From Candidatus Hemicellulosilyticus sp. P3 (GTDB taxonomy: Bacteria > Bacteroidota > Bacteroidia > Bacteroidales > P3), in assembly GCA_001543385.1 (NCBI GenBank), contig LPNH01000016.1:1-52494 (forward strand): a stretch of DNA of 52,494 nucleotides, given 5' to 3'. The notes beneath the pieces were generated by a model. It was given only the letters and a program-made list of their open reading frames with translations, made no database searches and was not told the origin of the DNA. Made by a program: the position numbers and the translations under genes. Positions 25,344-34,511 of this stretch are shown here, in pieces (the first letter of the stretch is position 1; every line of letters begins with the position of its first letter).

Positions 25344-27497
25344 TTAGCGGGGATTGTCCGGGGAGGTGCCGGGCGCCAGCAGGGAGAGGGAGATCCGCTG
25401 CCGGCGAAGGTCTATTTCCAAAACCTGGACCTGTACGCGCTGGTGGAGGCTGAGGACCTGGCCGGGGTCGGCGACACGGCGGGCAGAGAGCCGGCTGATG
25501 TGGATGAGGCCGTCGTGATGGACGCCGATGTCGACGAAGGCGCCGAAGGCGGTGAGGTTGGTGACGATTCCGGGGAGAATCATGCCGGGACGAAGGTCTT
25601 CGAGACAATTGACGTTTTTGTCGAATTCGAATATCTCAAATTCGGAACGCGGGTCGCGGCCGGGCTTGTCCAGCTCGGCAAGGATGTCGTGCAACGTGGG
25701 CAGCCCGCAGTCGGCGGTGCAGTAGCGCCGGAGGTCGATGCGTGCCCGCAGCGACCGGTCGTCGACGAGCTGCCGGACGGAGCAGCCCAGGTCGGCGGCG
25801 ATGCGCTCGACAAGAGGGTAGCGTTCGGGGTGGACGGCACTGCGGTCGAGGGGATTGGCACTGTCGGCGACACGCAGAAAGCCGGCGCACTGTTCGTAGA
25901 CTTTGGGGCCCAGACGCGGCACTTTGAGGAGGTCACGGCGACTGAGAAAAGGACCCTCTTCGGCACGGTAGGCGACGATGCGGTCGGCCAAGGCGGCGCC
26001 GATGCCGCTGACGTAGCTAAGAAGCTCGGGGCTGGCGGTGTTGAGCTCGACTCCGACACTGTTGACGCAGGAGACGACGGTGTCGTGGAGGCTGTCGTGA
26101 AGGAGGCGCTGGTCGACGTCGTGCTGGTATTGGCCGACACCGATACTGCGCGGATCGATCTTGACGAGCTCGGCAAGGGGATCCATGAGACGGCGGCCGA
26201 TGCTGACGGCTCCGCGCACGGTGATGTCGTGGTCGGGGAATTCGCGGCGGGCGACGTCGCTGGCGCTGTAGACGGAGGCACCGCTTTCGCTGACCATGAC
26301 GATGACGGGGGCGGAACGGAAGCGGCAACGGCGCACCAACTCTTCGGTTTCGCGGCCGGCAGTGCCGTTGCCGATGGCGACGGCTTCGACATCGTATTCG
26401 GCAGCCAGGGCCTCGAGCCGCTCGACGGCGGCACGCTCTTCGCGCACGGAGGTGAAGGGGTGGACGGTGTCGAAGTGGAGCAGCCCTCCCCTGTCGTCGA
26501 GACAAACGACTTTGCAGCCGGTGCGAAAGCCGGGGTCGATGGCCATGACACGTCGGCGCCCCAAGGGTGACTCGAGCAACAGCTGACGCAGGTTGGCGGA
26601 GAAGATGCGGATGGCCTCGCGGTCGGCGCGTTCTTTGACGTGGCGGTAGAGCTCGGTCTCGAGCGAGGGCGCCAGCAGACGCCGGTAGGCGTCGTCGACG
26701 GCCATCGCCACCTGGTCGGCGGCGGCGTTGCGTGCCCGCACAAACTGACGGTGGAGCAGGCCCAGCGCTTCGTCATCGGAGGCTGGCAACAGGTGAAGAC
26801 GCAACAGCCCTTCGGCGGCTCCGCGGAAGATGGCCAACACACGGTGGGAAGGGGCGCGGAGCGCCGGCTCGGACCACTGGAACCACGACTCGTATTTGGC
26901 TGCCTGGCCGGCCTTGGACTGCACCACCTTGGAGGTGAGCAGGGCTTTGCGGCGGAACAGACCGCGGATGCGGCCACGCGCGGTGGCGTCCTCGCTGACA
27001 CGCTCGGCAAGGATATGGCGGGCTCCCTGCAATGCGTCGTCGACGGTGGGCACCTCACGCCCGGCATCGACGTAGGGAGCGGCAAGAGCGGCCACGTCGC
27101 CGTCGGCCTGCAGCATCAGCGCGTCGGCAAGGGGTTGCAAACCGCGCTCGACGGCGATAGAGGCGTAGGTGCGACGTCGGGGTTTGAAGGGCAGGTAAAG
27201 GTCTTCGAGAAGGGTGGCGCTGCCGGCCTGAAGGATTTGCTGTTCCAACTCGGGGGTGAGGCCGCCCTGGGCACGGATGGTGTCGAGGATATACTGCCGG
27301 CGGGCGTCGAGCTCGCGCAAACGGAGCAGATGGTCGCGGATGGCGGCTATCTGCACCTCGTCGAGGGAGCCGGTGGCTTCTTTGCGGTAACGGGCGATGA
27401 AGGGAATGGTGGCCCCCTGGTCAAGGAGCTGGATGGTCTGCGCGACCTGGCGCACGCCCAGACCGAGGGCGGCGGCGATGGTGTCGGCGTAATTCAT
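25344..27497 (-). CDS. tex: Tex-like RNA-binding transcription accessory protein
   Basis: The product resembles the Tex/YqgF-HhH-S1 family of nucleic-acid-binding proteins, which affect transcription and stress tolerance. The 717-aa order of domains is normal: N-terminal helical region (TIPFIARYRKEATGSLDEVQ), the YqgF/RNase H-like domain (MAIDPGFRTGCKVVCLD ... VEAVAIGNGTAGRETE), helix-hairpin-helix motifs (LNTASPELLSYVSGIGAALADRIV; LLKVPRLGPKVYEQCAGFLRV), and a C-terminal S1 domain (PGIVTNLTAFGAFVDIGVHHDGLIHISRLS). The start ATG at 27497 (MNYADTIAAALG) fits homologues. The frame continues upstream through the intergenic promoter, so longer starts are rejected. It is transcribed away from the Omp28-like gene and converges with porX. 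Confidence 0.95.
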   Translation of the reverse strand: MNYADTIAAALGLGVRQVAQTIQLLDQGATIPFIARYRKEATGSLDEVQIAAIRDHLLRLRELDARRQYILDTIRAQGGLTPELEQQILQAGSATLLEDLYLPFKPRRRTYASIAVERGLQPLADALMLQADGDVAALAAPYVDAGREVPTVDDALQGARHILAERVSEDATARGRIRGLFRRKALLTSKVVQSKAGQAAKYESWFQWSEPALRAPSHRVLAIFRGAAEGLLRLHLLPASDDEALGLLHRQFVRARNAAADQVAMAVDDAYRRLLAPSLETELYRHVKERADREAIRIFSANLRQLLLESPLGRRRVMAIDPGFRTGCKVVCLDDRGGLLHFDTVHPFTSVREERAAVERLEALAAEYDVEAVAIGNGTAGRETEELVRRCRFRSAPVIVMVSESGASVYSASDVARREFPDHDITVRGAVSIGRRLMDPLAELVKIDPRSIGVGQYQHDVDQRLLHDSLHDTVVSCVNSVGVELNTASPELLSYVSGIGAALADRIVAYRAEEGPFLSRRDLLKVPRLGPKVYEQCAGFLRVADSANPLDRSAVHPERYPLVERIAADLGCSVRQLVDDRSLRARIDLRRYCTADCGLPTLHDILAELDKPGRDPRSEFEIFEFDKNVNCLEDLRPGMILPGIVTNLTAFGAFVDIGVHHDGLIHISRLSARRVADPGQVLSLHQRVQVQVLEIDLRRQRISLSLLAPGTSPDNPR

Positions 27498-27542
27498 GGC
27501 GGACAGGGTGTTTGGGCGACGGCAGAAGGGCCGTGGCGGTGA

Positions 27543-27550
27543 CAAAGATA
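27543..27550 (-). promoter_or_regulatory. Candidate -7 box TATCTTTG for tex
   Basis: A minus-strand TATCTTTG lies 46 nt before the tex start codon. It is in the same A/T-rich intergenic region as an identical box on the plus strand, so the two promoters are divergent and closely packed. Confidence 0.6.
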
Positions 27551-27578
27551 AGAATTTTTCATTTATCTGTTTTTTTTG

Positions 27579-27586
27579 TATCTTTG
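27579..27586 (+). promoter_or_regulatory. Candidate -7 box TATCTTTG for the Omp28-like gene
   Basis: A plus-strand TATCTTTG followed by CGCC lies about 38 nt before the ATG. It matches the Bacteroidota -7 consensus TAnnTTTG. Confidence 0.6.
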
Positions 27587-27623
27587 CGCCGTTTATATCA
27601 CTGTCTGACTTAATATGACTTCT

Positions 27624-29954
27624 ATGAAACGGTTCGCTGTATTTTTTTTGGCATTGGGCCTGGCCGCCACGGCTGCAGCCCAGTCGATTGCGTTTAAACT
27701 TGACGGCACTGTGCATCAACACAAAGACACGGTGACGTATTATGTGAACTCAGGCGACAATACGGTGGAAGGATTTGTCTTTCACAACAATACGGAAGAG
27801 AATATGACGGTGATGGCGTCGCTGGTGGCGATGGAGGCCGCCAACGGCATGGCTGTGACCGGCAGTTCGAACGCTGTGGCGTCGAACAGCAGTTATTTTA
27901 CGAACAGTTTCACACTGGCCGCCGGTGCCGATTACAGCGGATGTACGTTTGACTTGACGGTGCCGGGGACGCTGGAAGCGGGCGACACGGGCTGGTTTTA
28001 CATGCTGGTGTCGGACGCCTCGACAGGCAACCCGGACTCGTCGGCGGGCTCGTATGTGTTTGTGTGTATGGTGGTGGCTCCGGAAGAAGGGTTTACGGTG
28101 TTTGAGGAGGATTTCAACTCGATGGTGAACAGCTCGAGTTATTTTTATACGCTGCCTGACGGCTGGACGACAATCGGAGACGGACAGGCGAATTATAGCA
28201 ATTATTCGGGGTTCGGCGACAGCTGGACAGGACTGAATGTGAGCGGGGATGTCGGACTGGTCGCGGCCAGCACGTCGTATCTGTCCTCGACGGGCGCAAG
28301 GGCGAACAGATGGTTGGTGACACCGGCGATCACAATTCCGTATGGCGGTTTGAGCCTGGTGTTCACGCTGTACGGAGTGAGCGACAGCTACCCTGAATCG
28401 CTGAAGGTGCTGCTGTCAACGACAACCAATGAGCAGGAGGCGTTTACGACCACGCTGTTTAATATGTCCCGCGTGCAGGCCGGCGGATGCGACTATGTGG
28501 TGGATTTGTCGGCATATGCCGGACAGACGGTGTATTTCGCCTTTGTGAATTACGGAAAAAACGGATATTATGTGTTGATTGACAATGTGCGTGTGATGTC
28601 GCCTATTCAGAATGAGATTGAGCTGACGGACCTGACGCTGCCGACGTATGCCGCCATGGATGAGGATATGTATGTTACGGGCACGGTGACAAACCGCGGT
28701 GTGGCTCCGCTGCACGAGTATCAGGTGCGTTACAGTGCGAACGGCACCGTGTCGGCGGTGTATACGGTGACGGGTATCGATGTGGCGCTGAACGGCACGC
28801 ATACGTTTACGCATAATGTGCCCTATCGCCCCGCCTCGACAGGACAGCATACGGTGGAAGTGACGGTGAGCCTCCCGAACGGTATGGATGACGATGAGGA
28901 GAACAATACGCTGAGCCGGGCTATGACGGTGTATGACGCTGCGAATACGCTGAAACGCAATGTGCTGATGGAGAATTTCACCACGGCGCAGTGCGGAAAC
29001 TGCCCCACGGCGCACTCTCGCATCAAGAATGCGCTCCGCAACCGCAACGATGTGATCTGGGTGGCCCACCACGTGGGTTACGGCACGGACAGCTGGACGC
29101 TGCAGGCCAGCAACACGCTGACCCGCTTTTATAATGCAAACAGCACGTATGCGCCGGCGCTGATGCTGGACCGCACCCGCTTCGAGGGCGACGCGTTCAC
29201 GAACGGCGACGGCGAACAGGCCCCCGGCCCTGTTTTCCTGCCGGCGAGTGATGTGGCCACGGCAATCCAGACAGCCTCGGAGGTGCCGGCGATGGTGCGC
29301 GTGGCACTGGACAACACGACCTATGACGCGGAGACTCGCACGGTGACTACAACGGTGAAGGCGGAGTTTCTGAACGACATGAACATGCAGTCGCCACGGG
29401 TGACGCTGTATCTGATAGAGGACAGCCTGTACGGCACGCAGTCGGGCGGATCGAGCAATTATCAGCACGACCATGTGATCCGCGCCGCCATCAACGGTAT
29501 CACGGGCGAGAGCGGTGTGATTACGGCGACGACGGCGGGGTCGACGGCGGAGAAGACGTACACTTATACGCTGAATAACGCCTGGAGGGCGGAACACTGC
29601 CGCTTGGTGGCTTTTGTGAATAATTATAACACGGCGAATGTGAATGACTGCAAGGTGATGAATGCGACGATTTCGGATTATCTGCATGACGGCGAGGTGG
29701 GCATCGACGCGGCGGAGTATGTGGATTTGCGCCTTTATCCAAACCCTGCGACGGAGTTCTGTGTGCTGGAGAGCGCGGATGGTATCGAGGAGGTGCGTGT
29801 GATGAATGCGCTGGGACAGGAACAGATGATGCTGCGCCACGACGGCAGCGGACAGATGTGTCTGGAAACGGCTGAACTGGCCCCGGGAGTGTATGTGGTG
29901 AAGGTGAAGAGCAGCCGCGGCACGGTCACGCGCCGGATGGCGGTGGTCCGCTGA
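27624..29954 (+). CDS. Secreted Omp28-like/choice-of-anchor protein with T9SS sorting domain
   Basis: This is an exported surface or secreted protein of about 776 aa with no certain biochemical role. It has a signal peptide (MKRFAVFFLALGLAATAAAQ), an N-terminal beta-sandwich, and an adhesin/choice-of-anchor J module (EDFNSMVNSSSYFYTLPDGWTTIG ... NRWLVTPAITIPYGG). A CARDB-like spacer follows (LTDLTLPTYAAMDEDMYVTGTVTNRG). Next comes an Omp28-related thioredoxin-like domain (NVLMENFTTAQCGNCPTAHSR) with a CGNC motif. The last ~75 residues form a type A T9SS sorting domain (LYPNPATEF ... LAPGVYVVKVKSSRGTVTRRMAVV). I chose the second ATG, which gives a compact signal peptide; an ATG 9 nt upstream (27615) is also possible. 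A 198-aa secreted protein gene follows after 33 nt. It is a likely T9SS cargo under the same secretion control as PorX. Confidence 0.9.
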   Translation: MKRFAVFFLALGLAATAAAQSIAFKLDGTVHQHKDTVTYYVNSGDNTVEGFVFHNNTEENMTVMASLVAMEAANGMAVTGSSNAVASNSSYFTNSFTLAAGADYSGCTFDLTVPGTLEAGDTGWFYMLVSDASTGNPDSSAGSYVFVCMVVAPEEGFTVFEEDFNSMVNSSSYFYTLPDGWTTIGDGQANYSNYSGFGDSWTGLNVSGDVGLVAASTSYLSSTGARANRWLVTPAITIPYGGLSLVFTLYGVSDSYPESLKVLLSTTTNEQEAFTTTLFNMSRVQAGGCDYVVDLSAYAGQTVYFAFVNYGKNGYYVLIDNVRVMSPIQNEIELTDLTLPTYAAMDEDMYVTGTVTNRGVAPLHEYQVRYSANGTVSAVYTVTGIDVALNGTHTFTHNVPYRPASTGQHTVEVTVSLPNGMDDDEENNTLSRAMTVYDAANTLKRNVLMENFTTAQCGNCPTAHSRIKNALRNRNDVIWVAHHVGYGTDSWTLQASNTLTRFYNANSTYAPALMLDRTRFEGDAFTNGDGEQAPGPVFLPASDVATAIQTASEVPAMVRVALDNTTYDAETRTVTTTVKAEFLNDMNMQSPRVTLYLIEDSLYGTQSGGSSNYQHDHVIRAAINGITGESGVITATTAGSTAEKTYTYTLNNAWRAEHCRLVAFVNNYNTANVNDCKVMNATISDYLHDGEVGIDAAEYVDLRLYPNPATEFCVLESADGIEEVRVMNALGQEQMMLRHDGSGQMCLETAELAPGVYVVKVKSSRGTVTRRMAVVR

Positions 29955-29987
29955 GTTGCTGATTGTTTAATGGATTGAAAAACTGAA

Positions 29988-30584
29988 ATGAAAAAGATAC
30001 TGTTTGCAGTGGTCCTGACGACTACGTTGATGACGGGGGCGGCCCAGGAAGTGAGCGCCCGCGCCAAGGCGATGCGTATGATGGCATTCGCCCGGCCGGA
30101 ATATATGGTGAAGGATGTCAAGGTGATGGTGGACACCATGACGGTGTATGCACTAGACGAACAGGTGGTGTATCCGTTCGGGAAATGGAACAGCATTGAG
30201 CAGTATATCACGGAAGGACAACTGCGCTGGGAACGAGAGGTGGGATATAAGCGGTATCTGGACTCGATGCAGGTGTCGGTGAATACGCTGGCACGGACGG
30301 ACGGCAGCAAGATTGACGTGTACCGCAGCATCACGACGGGATTGATGGAGGTTCTGAATGCCCGTATCACGGATCCGGAGGTGACGTTTGTGAACGGACT
30401 GCACCCCGGCATGACGAAGGAGGATGTGTTTAATGTGTTTTTTGACACATATCCGGTGTCGTACACGGCGGATATCACTGTGTTGAAGGTGGTGTCGGGC
30501 GCCCACGAGGTGGAGCAGGTGTATACATTCAAAGGACGGCGGCTGCGCCACATCCAGGTGCGAAGCCGCTATAAGTATTATTGA
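29988..30584 (+). CDS. Hypothetical secreted protein, 198 aa
   Basis: I do not recognise the family. The N-terminus is a signal peptide (MKKILFAVVLTTTLMTGAAQ), so the mature protein is periplasmic or surface-exposed. The mature part is mixed alpha/beta, with a GMTKEDVFNVFFDTYP segment and a C-terminal strand pair rich in Arg/Tyr (YTFKGRRLRHIQVRSRYKYY). This recalls small secreted proteins with a beta-lactamase inhibitor-like or SmpA-like repeat (GMTKEDV-type helix then strands), but the similarity is too weak to name. It starts 33 nt after the Omp28-like gene and is probably co-transcribed with it; nadD follows after 49 nt. Confidence 0.75.
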   Translation: MKKILFAVVLTTTLMTGAAQEVSARAKAMRMMAFARPEYMVKDVKVMVDTMTVYALDEQVVYPFGKWNSIEQYITEGQLRWEREVGYKRYLDSMQVSVNTLARTDGSKIDVYRSITTGLMEVLNARITDPEVTFVNGLHPGMTKEDVFNVFFDTYPVSYTADITVLKVVSGAHEVEQVYTFKGRRLRHIQVRSRYKYY

Positions 30585-30633
30585 GTCCGGCCCGGCACTG
30601 CCGATATGGCGACGGGCATAGCAGAAGCTGGCG

Positions 30634-31236
30634 ATGTTTCGACGGGTGGGTCTGTTTTTCGGTTCGTTCAACCCTATTCATGTGGGGCATTTGATTATTG
30701 CTAACACCTTTGTGGAAAGAACGGATCTGGACGAGGTGTGGTTTGTGGTCTCGCCACAGAACCCGATGAAGCAACAGCAGAGCCTGTTGGCGGACTATCA
30801 CCGTGTGGAGATGGTGCGACGGGCGGTGGAGGGCAACGACAAGCTGCGTGTATGCGACGCGGAACTGCACCTGCCGACACCGTCGTATACCGTGCTGACG
30901 CTGGCACATCTGGGTGAGCATTACCGCGATAAGGAGTTTGCGCTTATTATGGGTGGCGACAATCTGGCTTCGCTGGACCGATGGCGCAATTTTGAGTTTA
31001 TTCTGGAGCACTATATGATTTATGTGTACCCACGCCCGGGGTATACGGAGTGTGCGCTGCAGAAGCACCCGCATGTGCGGATGGTGGATGTGCCGATGAT
31101 GGATGTCTCGTCAAGCGATGTGCGCCAGCGCATCCGCAACGGCGAGTCGGTGCAGTACCTGCTGACGGAACCGGTTCACCGCTATCTGCGGGAGATGCAC
31201 TTTTACGAGACGAAGGGAAGGCAGAAGGCCTTATAG
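30634..31236 (+). CDS. nadD: Nicotinate-nucleotide adenylyltransferase
   Basis: NadD transfers AMP from ATP to nicotinate mononucleotide to give deamido-NAD, a cytoplasmic step of NAD biosynthesis. The 200-aa product has the nucleotidyltransferase motif GSFNPIHVGH near the N-terminus, MGGDNLASLDRWRN in the substrate region, and the C-terminal MDVSSSDVRQRI motif (the ISST-type block that binds ATP). The length is normal. The start at 30634 (MFRRVGLFFGSFNP) puts the first strand directly before the motif. It follows the secreted hypothetical gene by 49 nt. A strong inverted repeat starts a few bases after its stop. Confidence 0.95.
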   Translation: MFRRVGLFFGSFNPIHVGHLIIANTFVERTDLDEVWFVVSPQNPMKQQQSLLADYHRVEMVRRAVEGNDKLRVCDAELHLPTPSYTVLTLAHLGEHYRDKEFALIMGGDNLASLDRWRNFEFILEHYMIYVYPRPGYTECALQKHPHVRMVDVPMMDVSSSDVRQRIRNGESVQYLLTEPVHRYLREMHFYETKGRQKAL

Positions 31237-31238
31237 GG

Positions 31239-31282
31239 TGCAGGTTTGCCGCTGAGACCCATGCGGGCGCGGCAAACCTGCA
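31239..31282. terminator. 14-bp perfect inverted repeat between nadD and the H1-like gene
   Basis: TGCAGGTTTGCCGC (31239-31252) pairs with GCGGCAAACCTGCA (31269-31282) around a 16-nt loop, immediately after the nadD stop. No T tract follows on the plus strand. The other neighbour converges on it, so it may separate the two transcripts. Confidence 0.55.
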
Positions 31283-31344
31283 GGGACCCGGAAGACCGCC
31301 CTGGAAAGGAGCTCACGGGCAATCCGCCGGCCTGGCAGACCGAT

Positions 31345-32154
31345 TCATTTCTTTTTGGCAACGGGCTTGGAGGCCGGTCGGGAGACCGGTTTGGAGGCCG
31401 TTTTCTTGGAGACAGGCTTAGCCACGGGTTTGGCTGTCGCTTTTGAGACGGGCTTGGAGACGGGCTTGGAGACCGTCTTCGAAGCGGGCTTGGCTGTCGC
31501 TTTCGAGGCAGGCTTGGCAACAGGCTTGGCGGCGGGTTGGGCGGCCGCTTTTTTTGTTGTTTTGGAAGCCGGCTTGGCAACGGGCTTGGGGGTGTCGGCA
31601 AGGGCGTCGGAAAGAAATTCGGCGTCGATGTTGATGAGGTCCTCGGCTGTGGGTTCGAGGTCGGCGTCGTCATCGAGGTCGGCATCGTCGTCACGATCGT
31701 CATCGGCAGAGTCGTCGTCGAAGGTGGACTCTATCTCACGGCCGGTGTCGGCAAACTTGCCGCTGACGGCGGTGTTGTCGGCGGCATTGAAGATGTCATC
31801 GTAGTTGCCGTGTTTGAGGACGCGCTCGGTATGGTTGGGACTGTCGTCGTCTTTCTCGATGGATTCGGACAGGCTGTCGAAAGCGTCGTCTTTTTCGTCG
31901 CCTTCGAAGAGCCCTTTGTCGAAGTCGTCGTCGCTGACGGCGGTGTCGATTTTGACGTCGAATTTGACCATGTAGGAGCAATCGTCGGTCTCAAAGGGTA
32001 CGACGAAAATGGGCTCGCCGTTGGGCTTGAGTATGCGCTGCAGGTAGTCGCGGTAGCCTTCGGGATAGGCTTCCTTGAAGCGTTCGAGCAGTTCTTCGCT
32101 GAGATTTTTATAACTGACTATCAGCCGTTTTTTAGCATTGGTCGCAGCACTCAT
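31345..32154 (-). CDS. Conserved Bacteroidota protein with acidic middle and histone H1-like Lys/Pro/Ala tail
   Basis: The function is unknown. Residues 1-75 are a conserved globular domain (KKRLIVSYKNLSEELLERFKEAYPEGY ... IFVVPFETDDCSYMVKFDVKID), seen in many Bacteroidota as an uncharacterised protein. Residues about 75-185 are strongly acidic (runs such as DDDSADDDRDDDADLDDDADL). The last ~85 residues are a repetitive basic tail of KPVAKPASK/KPVSK units ending in PVAKKK, similar in composition to histone H1 and AlgP-type tails. Such tails commonly bind DNA or RNA; this is inference. It is encoded directly downstream of parE on the same strand (65-nt gap) but has its own promoter-like box, so it may act with DNA topology or nucleoid functions. 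It converges with nadD. Confidence 0.85.
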   Translation of the reverse strand: MSAATNAKKRLIVSYKNLSEELLERFKEAYPEGYRDYLQRILKPNGEPIFVVPFETDDCSYMVKFDVKIDTAVSDDDFDKGLFEGDEKDDAFDSLSESIEKDDDSPNHTERVLKHGNYDDIFNAADNTAVSGKFADTGREIESTFDDDSADDDRDDDADLDDDADLEPTAEDLINIDAEFLSDALADTPKPVAKPASKTTKKAAAQPAAKPVAKPASKATAKPASKTVSKPVSKPVSKATAKPVAKPVSKKTASKPVSRPASKPVAKKK

Positions 32155-32180
32155 GACAGTGGATTTTGGTGCAAGTATAG

Positions 32181-32188
32181 CAAATGTA
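32181..32188 (-). promoter_or_regulatory. Candidate -7 box TACATTTG for the H1-like protein gene
   Basis: A minus-strand TACATTTG lies 27 nt before the start codon. A TTG stands 11 nt upstream of it, a spacing repeated at other promoters in this window. Confidence 0.5.
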
Positions 32189-32219
32189 TTTTAATGGGAC
32201 AAGGTTTTTCGGATATTTT

Positions 32220-34136
32220 TCAAACGACGAGAATGCTCTCGTCGTCTTCAACACGGAGGTTTTGCATGATGAAGTCCCGTCGCTCGAGACTGTTTTCCCC
32301 CATGTAGAAGCGCAGGACACCGGGAATGTCGAAGTCTTTGTGGAGCATGACGGGGTCGAGACGCATGTCCTGGTCGATGAAACCTTTGAATTCGTCGGGG
32401 GATATCTCGCCAAGACCTTTGAAACGGGTGATTTCGGCATTGGGGATGGAGGCGATGGCGGAAACACGCTCTTCGTCGGTGTAGCAGTAGCGGGTGACCT
32501 GCTTGTTGCGGACGCGGAAGAGAGGGGTCTGAAGGATGTAGACGTGACCGGTGCGGATGAGCTCGGGGTAAAAGCGAAGGAAGAAGGTGAGCAGCAGCAG
32601 GCGGATGTGCATGCCGTCGACATCGGCGTCGGTGGCGATGACGACGTTGTTGTAGCGCAGGTTTTCGATGCCGTCGTCGATGTCGAGGGCGTTGTGGAGC
32701 AGGTTGAGCTCTTCGTTTTTGTAGACGTCAACCTTGGAGATGGAGTAGGTGTTTTTGGGTTTGCCCCGCAGACTGAAAACGGCCTGGGTCTCGACGTCGC
32801 GGCTTTTGGTGATGCTGCCGCTGGCGGAGAGACCTTCGGTGATGAATATGGTGCTCTCGAGACGACGCGGATGGTTGCTGTTGTAGTGGACGTGGCTGTC
32901 GCGGAGCTTGGAGTTGTTGAGGTTGGCCCGCTTGCCGGCCTCGCGCGCCACTTTTTTGATGCCGGCGATTTCTTTGCGCTCCTTTTCGTTGCGGATGATT
33001 TTCTGCTGCAACGCCTCGGCGGTCTGGGGGTTGATGTGGAGGTAGTTGTCGAGGTGACGTTTGAGCATGTCGAAGATGTAGCTCTTGAGCAGGGGGCTGT
33101 CGTAGTTGCCGTCTTTGTCGGGGGGCGCCATGTGGGTGGAGCCGAGTTTTGTTTTGGTCTGGGCCTCGAAGACGGGCTCCTGGATGCGCACACAGAGTGC
33201 GCAGACAAGGCCCTGGCGGATGTCTTCGGGAGCGTATTCCTTCTTGTTGTAGAATTCTTTGACGACCCGGGCGTAGCCCTCGCGAAAAGCACTCTGATGG
33301 GTGCCGCCTTCGGTGGTGTGCTGGCCGTTGACAAAGGAGTAGAAGTAGTCGCTGCTCTGCCCGTTTACATGGGTGAAGGCAGCCTCGAAATCGGCGTCTT
33401 TGATGTGAATGACGGGATAGAGGGGCTCGGCTTCCATGTTGTTGGTGAGGAGGTCGAGGAGCCCGTTTTTGGAGTAGTAGCGCTTGTCGTTGTAATAGAT
33501 GGTGAGCCCCCGGTTGAGGTAGCAGTAGTTCCAGATGCGCCGCTCGACATATTCGCCGATGAAGTGGTAGTTGCCGAAGAGCTGGGCGTCGGGGACGAAC
33601 TCGACGTAGGTACCGTTGGGTTCGGCGCTGGACACGATGCCGCTGTCGGAGACGAGGGTGCCTTTGGCAAACTCGGCGACACGGCACTGCCCGTCGCGGA
33701 CGGCCATGACGCGGAAGCGGGAGGAGAGGGCATTGACGGCTTTGGTGCCGACACCGTTGAGTCCGACGGATTTTTGGAAGGTCTTGTTGTCGTATTTGGC
33801 TCCGGTGTTGAGCTTGCTGACGGCGTCGACGACGCTGCCCAGCGGTATGCCACGGCCGTAGTCACGGATGGCGACACGGCGGTCGGCGAAATGGACCTTG
33901 ACCTCGATTTTTTTGCCATAACCGGAGGTGAATTCGTCAATGGCGTTGTCGATGACTTCTTTGATGAGGACGTAGATGCCGTCGTCGTGGGAGGAGCCGT
34001 CGCCCAGTTTGCCGATGTACATGCCGGGGCGAAGCCGGATGTGCTCCATGTCTTCGAGATGGATGATGCTGGACTCGTCGTAGTTGGCGGTGACGGGGGT
34101 GATTTCTTCTTCCATGGCGGTGGGTGTTTGTTTCAT
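32220..34136 (-). CDS. parE: DNA topoisomerase IV subunit B (ParE-type type II topoisomerase ATPase)
   Basis: This is the ATPase subunit of topoisomerase IV, which decatenates and relaxes DNA. The 638-aa product has the GHKL ATPase fold ([27 protein letters not shown] with the catalytic Glu and Mg-binding Asn, [23 protein letters not shown]), the transducer domain (QTKTKLGS) and a TOPRIM domain ([23 protein letters not shown]). [13 protein letters not shown] lies near the C-terminus. The EGLSASGS motif and length fit the ParE type of Bacteroidota rather than GyrB. I use the ATG at 34136; a second ATG 21 nt downstream (MEEEITP) is also plausible. A parC partner is not in the window; the next minus-strand gene is the H1-like protein. 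Confidence 0.93.
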   Translation of the reverse strand: MKQTPTAMEEEITPVTANYDESSIIHLEDMEHIRLRPGMYIGKLGDGSSHDDGIYVLIKEVIDNAIDEFTSGYGKKIEVKVHFADRRVAIRDYGRGIPLGSVVDAVSKLNTGAKYDNKTFQKSVGLNGVGTKAVNALSSRFRVMAVRDGQCRVAEFAKGTLVSDSGIVSSAEPNGTYVEFVPDAQLFGNYHFIGEYVERRIWNYCYLNRGLTIYYNDKRYYSKNGLLDLLTNNMEAEPLYPVIHIKDADFEAAFTHVNGQSSDYFYSFVNGQHTTEGGTHQSAFREGYARVVKEFYNKKEYAPEDIRQGLVCALCVRIQEPVFEAQTKTKLGSTHMAPPDKDGNYDSPLLKSYIFDMLKRHLDNYLHINPQTAEALQQKIIRNEKERKEIAGIKKVAREAGKRANLNNSKLRDSHVHYNSNHPRRLESTIFITEGLSASGSITKSRDVETQAVFSLRGKPKNTYSISKVDVYKNEELNLLHNALDIDDGIENLRYNNVVIATDADVDGMHIRLLLLTFFLRFYPELIRTGHVYILQTPLFRVRNKQVTRYCYTDEERVSAIASIPNAEITRFKGLGEISPDEFKGFIDQDMRLDPVMLHKDFDIPGVLRFYMGENSLERRDFIMQNLRVEDDESILVV

Positions 34137-34237
34137 GACGGACCGGACGGGGACCAGAGGAGGGTGCGATTGACGGGCGGTCTGTCGTGAACCCGTGGCA
34201 GCGCGGACGGCTCCGTGGCCGGTCAGGGGGCTGGTTG

Positions 34238-34245
34238 CAAAAATA
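34238..34245 (-). promoter_or_regulatory. Candidate -7 box TATTTTTG for parE
   Basis: A minus-strand TATTTTTG lies about 100 nt upstream of the parE start, in the shared region with the tRNA-Leu promoter on the plus strand. Confidence 0.5.
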
Positions 34246-34350
34246 CAACATTATGGGGGTATCGGCGACGGCGACGGCAAGTTTTTTTTCAGTCGGATTG
34301 TTGAAAAGTGGCGCGTGTCCGGGGACGGGTCGCGGTAGTGTTTTTTTTCG

Positions 34351-34358
34351 TATCTTTG
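34351..34358 (+). promoter_or_regulatory. Candidate -7 box TATCTTTG for tRNA-Leu
   Basis: TATCTTTG, preceded by a T-rich run, lies 16 nt before the 5' end of tRNA-Leu. This is the spacing expected for a -7 box driving a tRNA with little or no leader. Confidence 0.6.
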
Positions 34359-34374
34359 CACCGCGTAACAGGAT

Positions 34375-34456
34375 GCGGATATGGCGTAATTGGTAGCCGC
34401 GCTAGACTTAGGATCTAGTTCTTCACGGAGTGGGGGTTCGAGTCCCCCTATCCGCA
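34375..34456 (+). tRNA. tRNA-Leu (anticodon TAG)
   Basis: The 82-nt cloverleaf has a GCGGATA/TATCCGC acceptor stem and a discriminator A. The anticodon arm is CTAGA-CTTAGGA-TCTAG with anticodon TAG (reads CUA-type Leu codons). A long variable arm, typical of class II tRNAs, is followed by the GGGGG-TTCGAGT-CCCCC T arm. CCA is not encoded. Confidence 0.97.
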
Positions 34457-34457
34457 C

Positions 34458-34498
34458 AAAAAGTCGGCGGGAGCGGTCTGAACGGACCGCTCCCGCCG
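34458..34498 (-). terminator. Intrinsic terminator of the M23 peptidase gene
   Basis: A 14-bp perfect stem (34465-34478 with 34485-34498, G/C-rich, 6-nt loop) is followed on the minus strand by AC and five T residues. It lies 14 nt after the M23 stop codon. It abuts the 3' end of tRNA-Leu on the other strand and could also trim or end that transcript. Confidence 0.75.
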
Positions 34499-34511
34499 TC
34501 GTATGGCAGGT

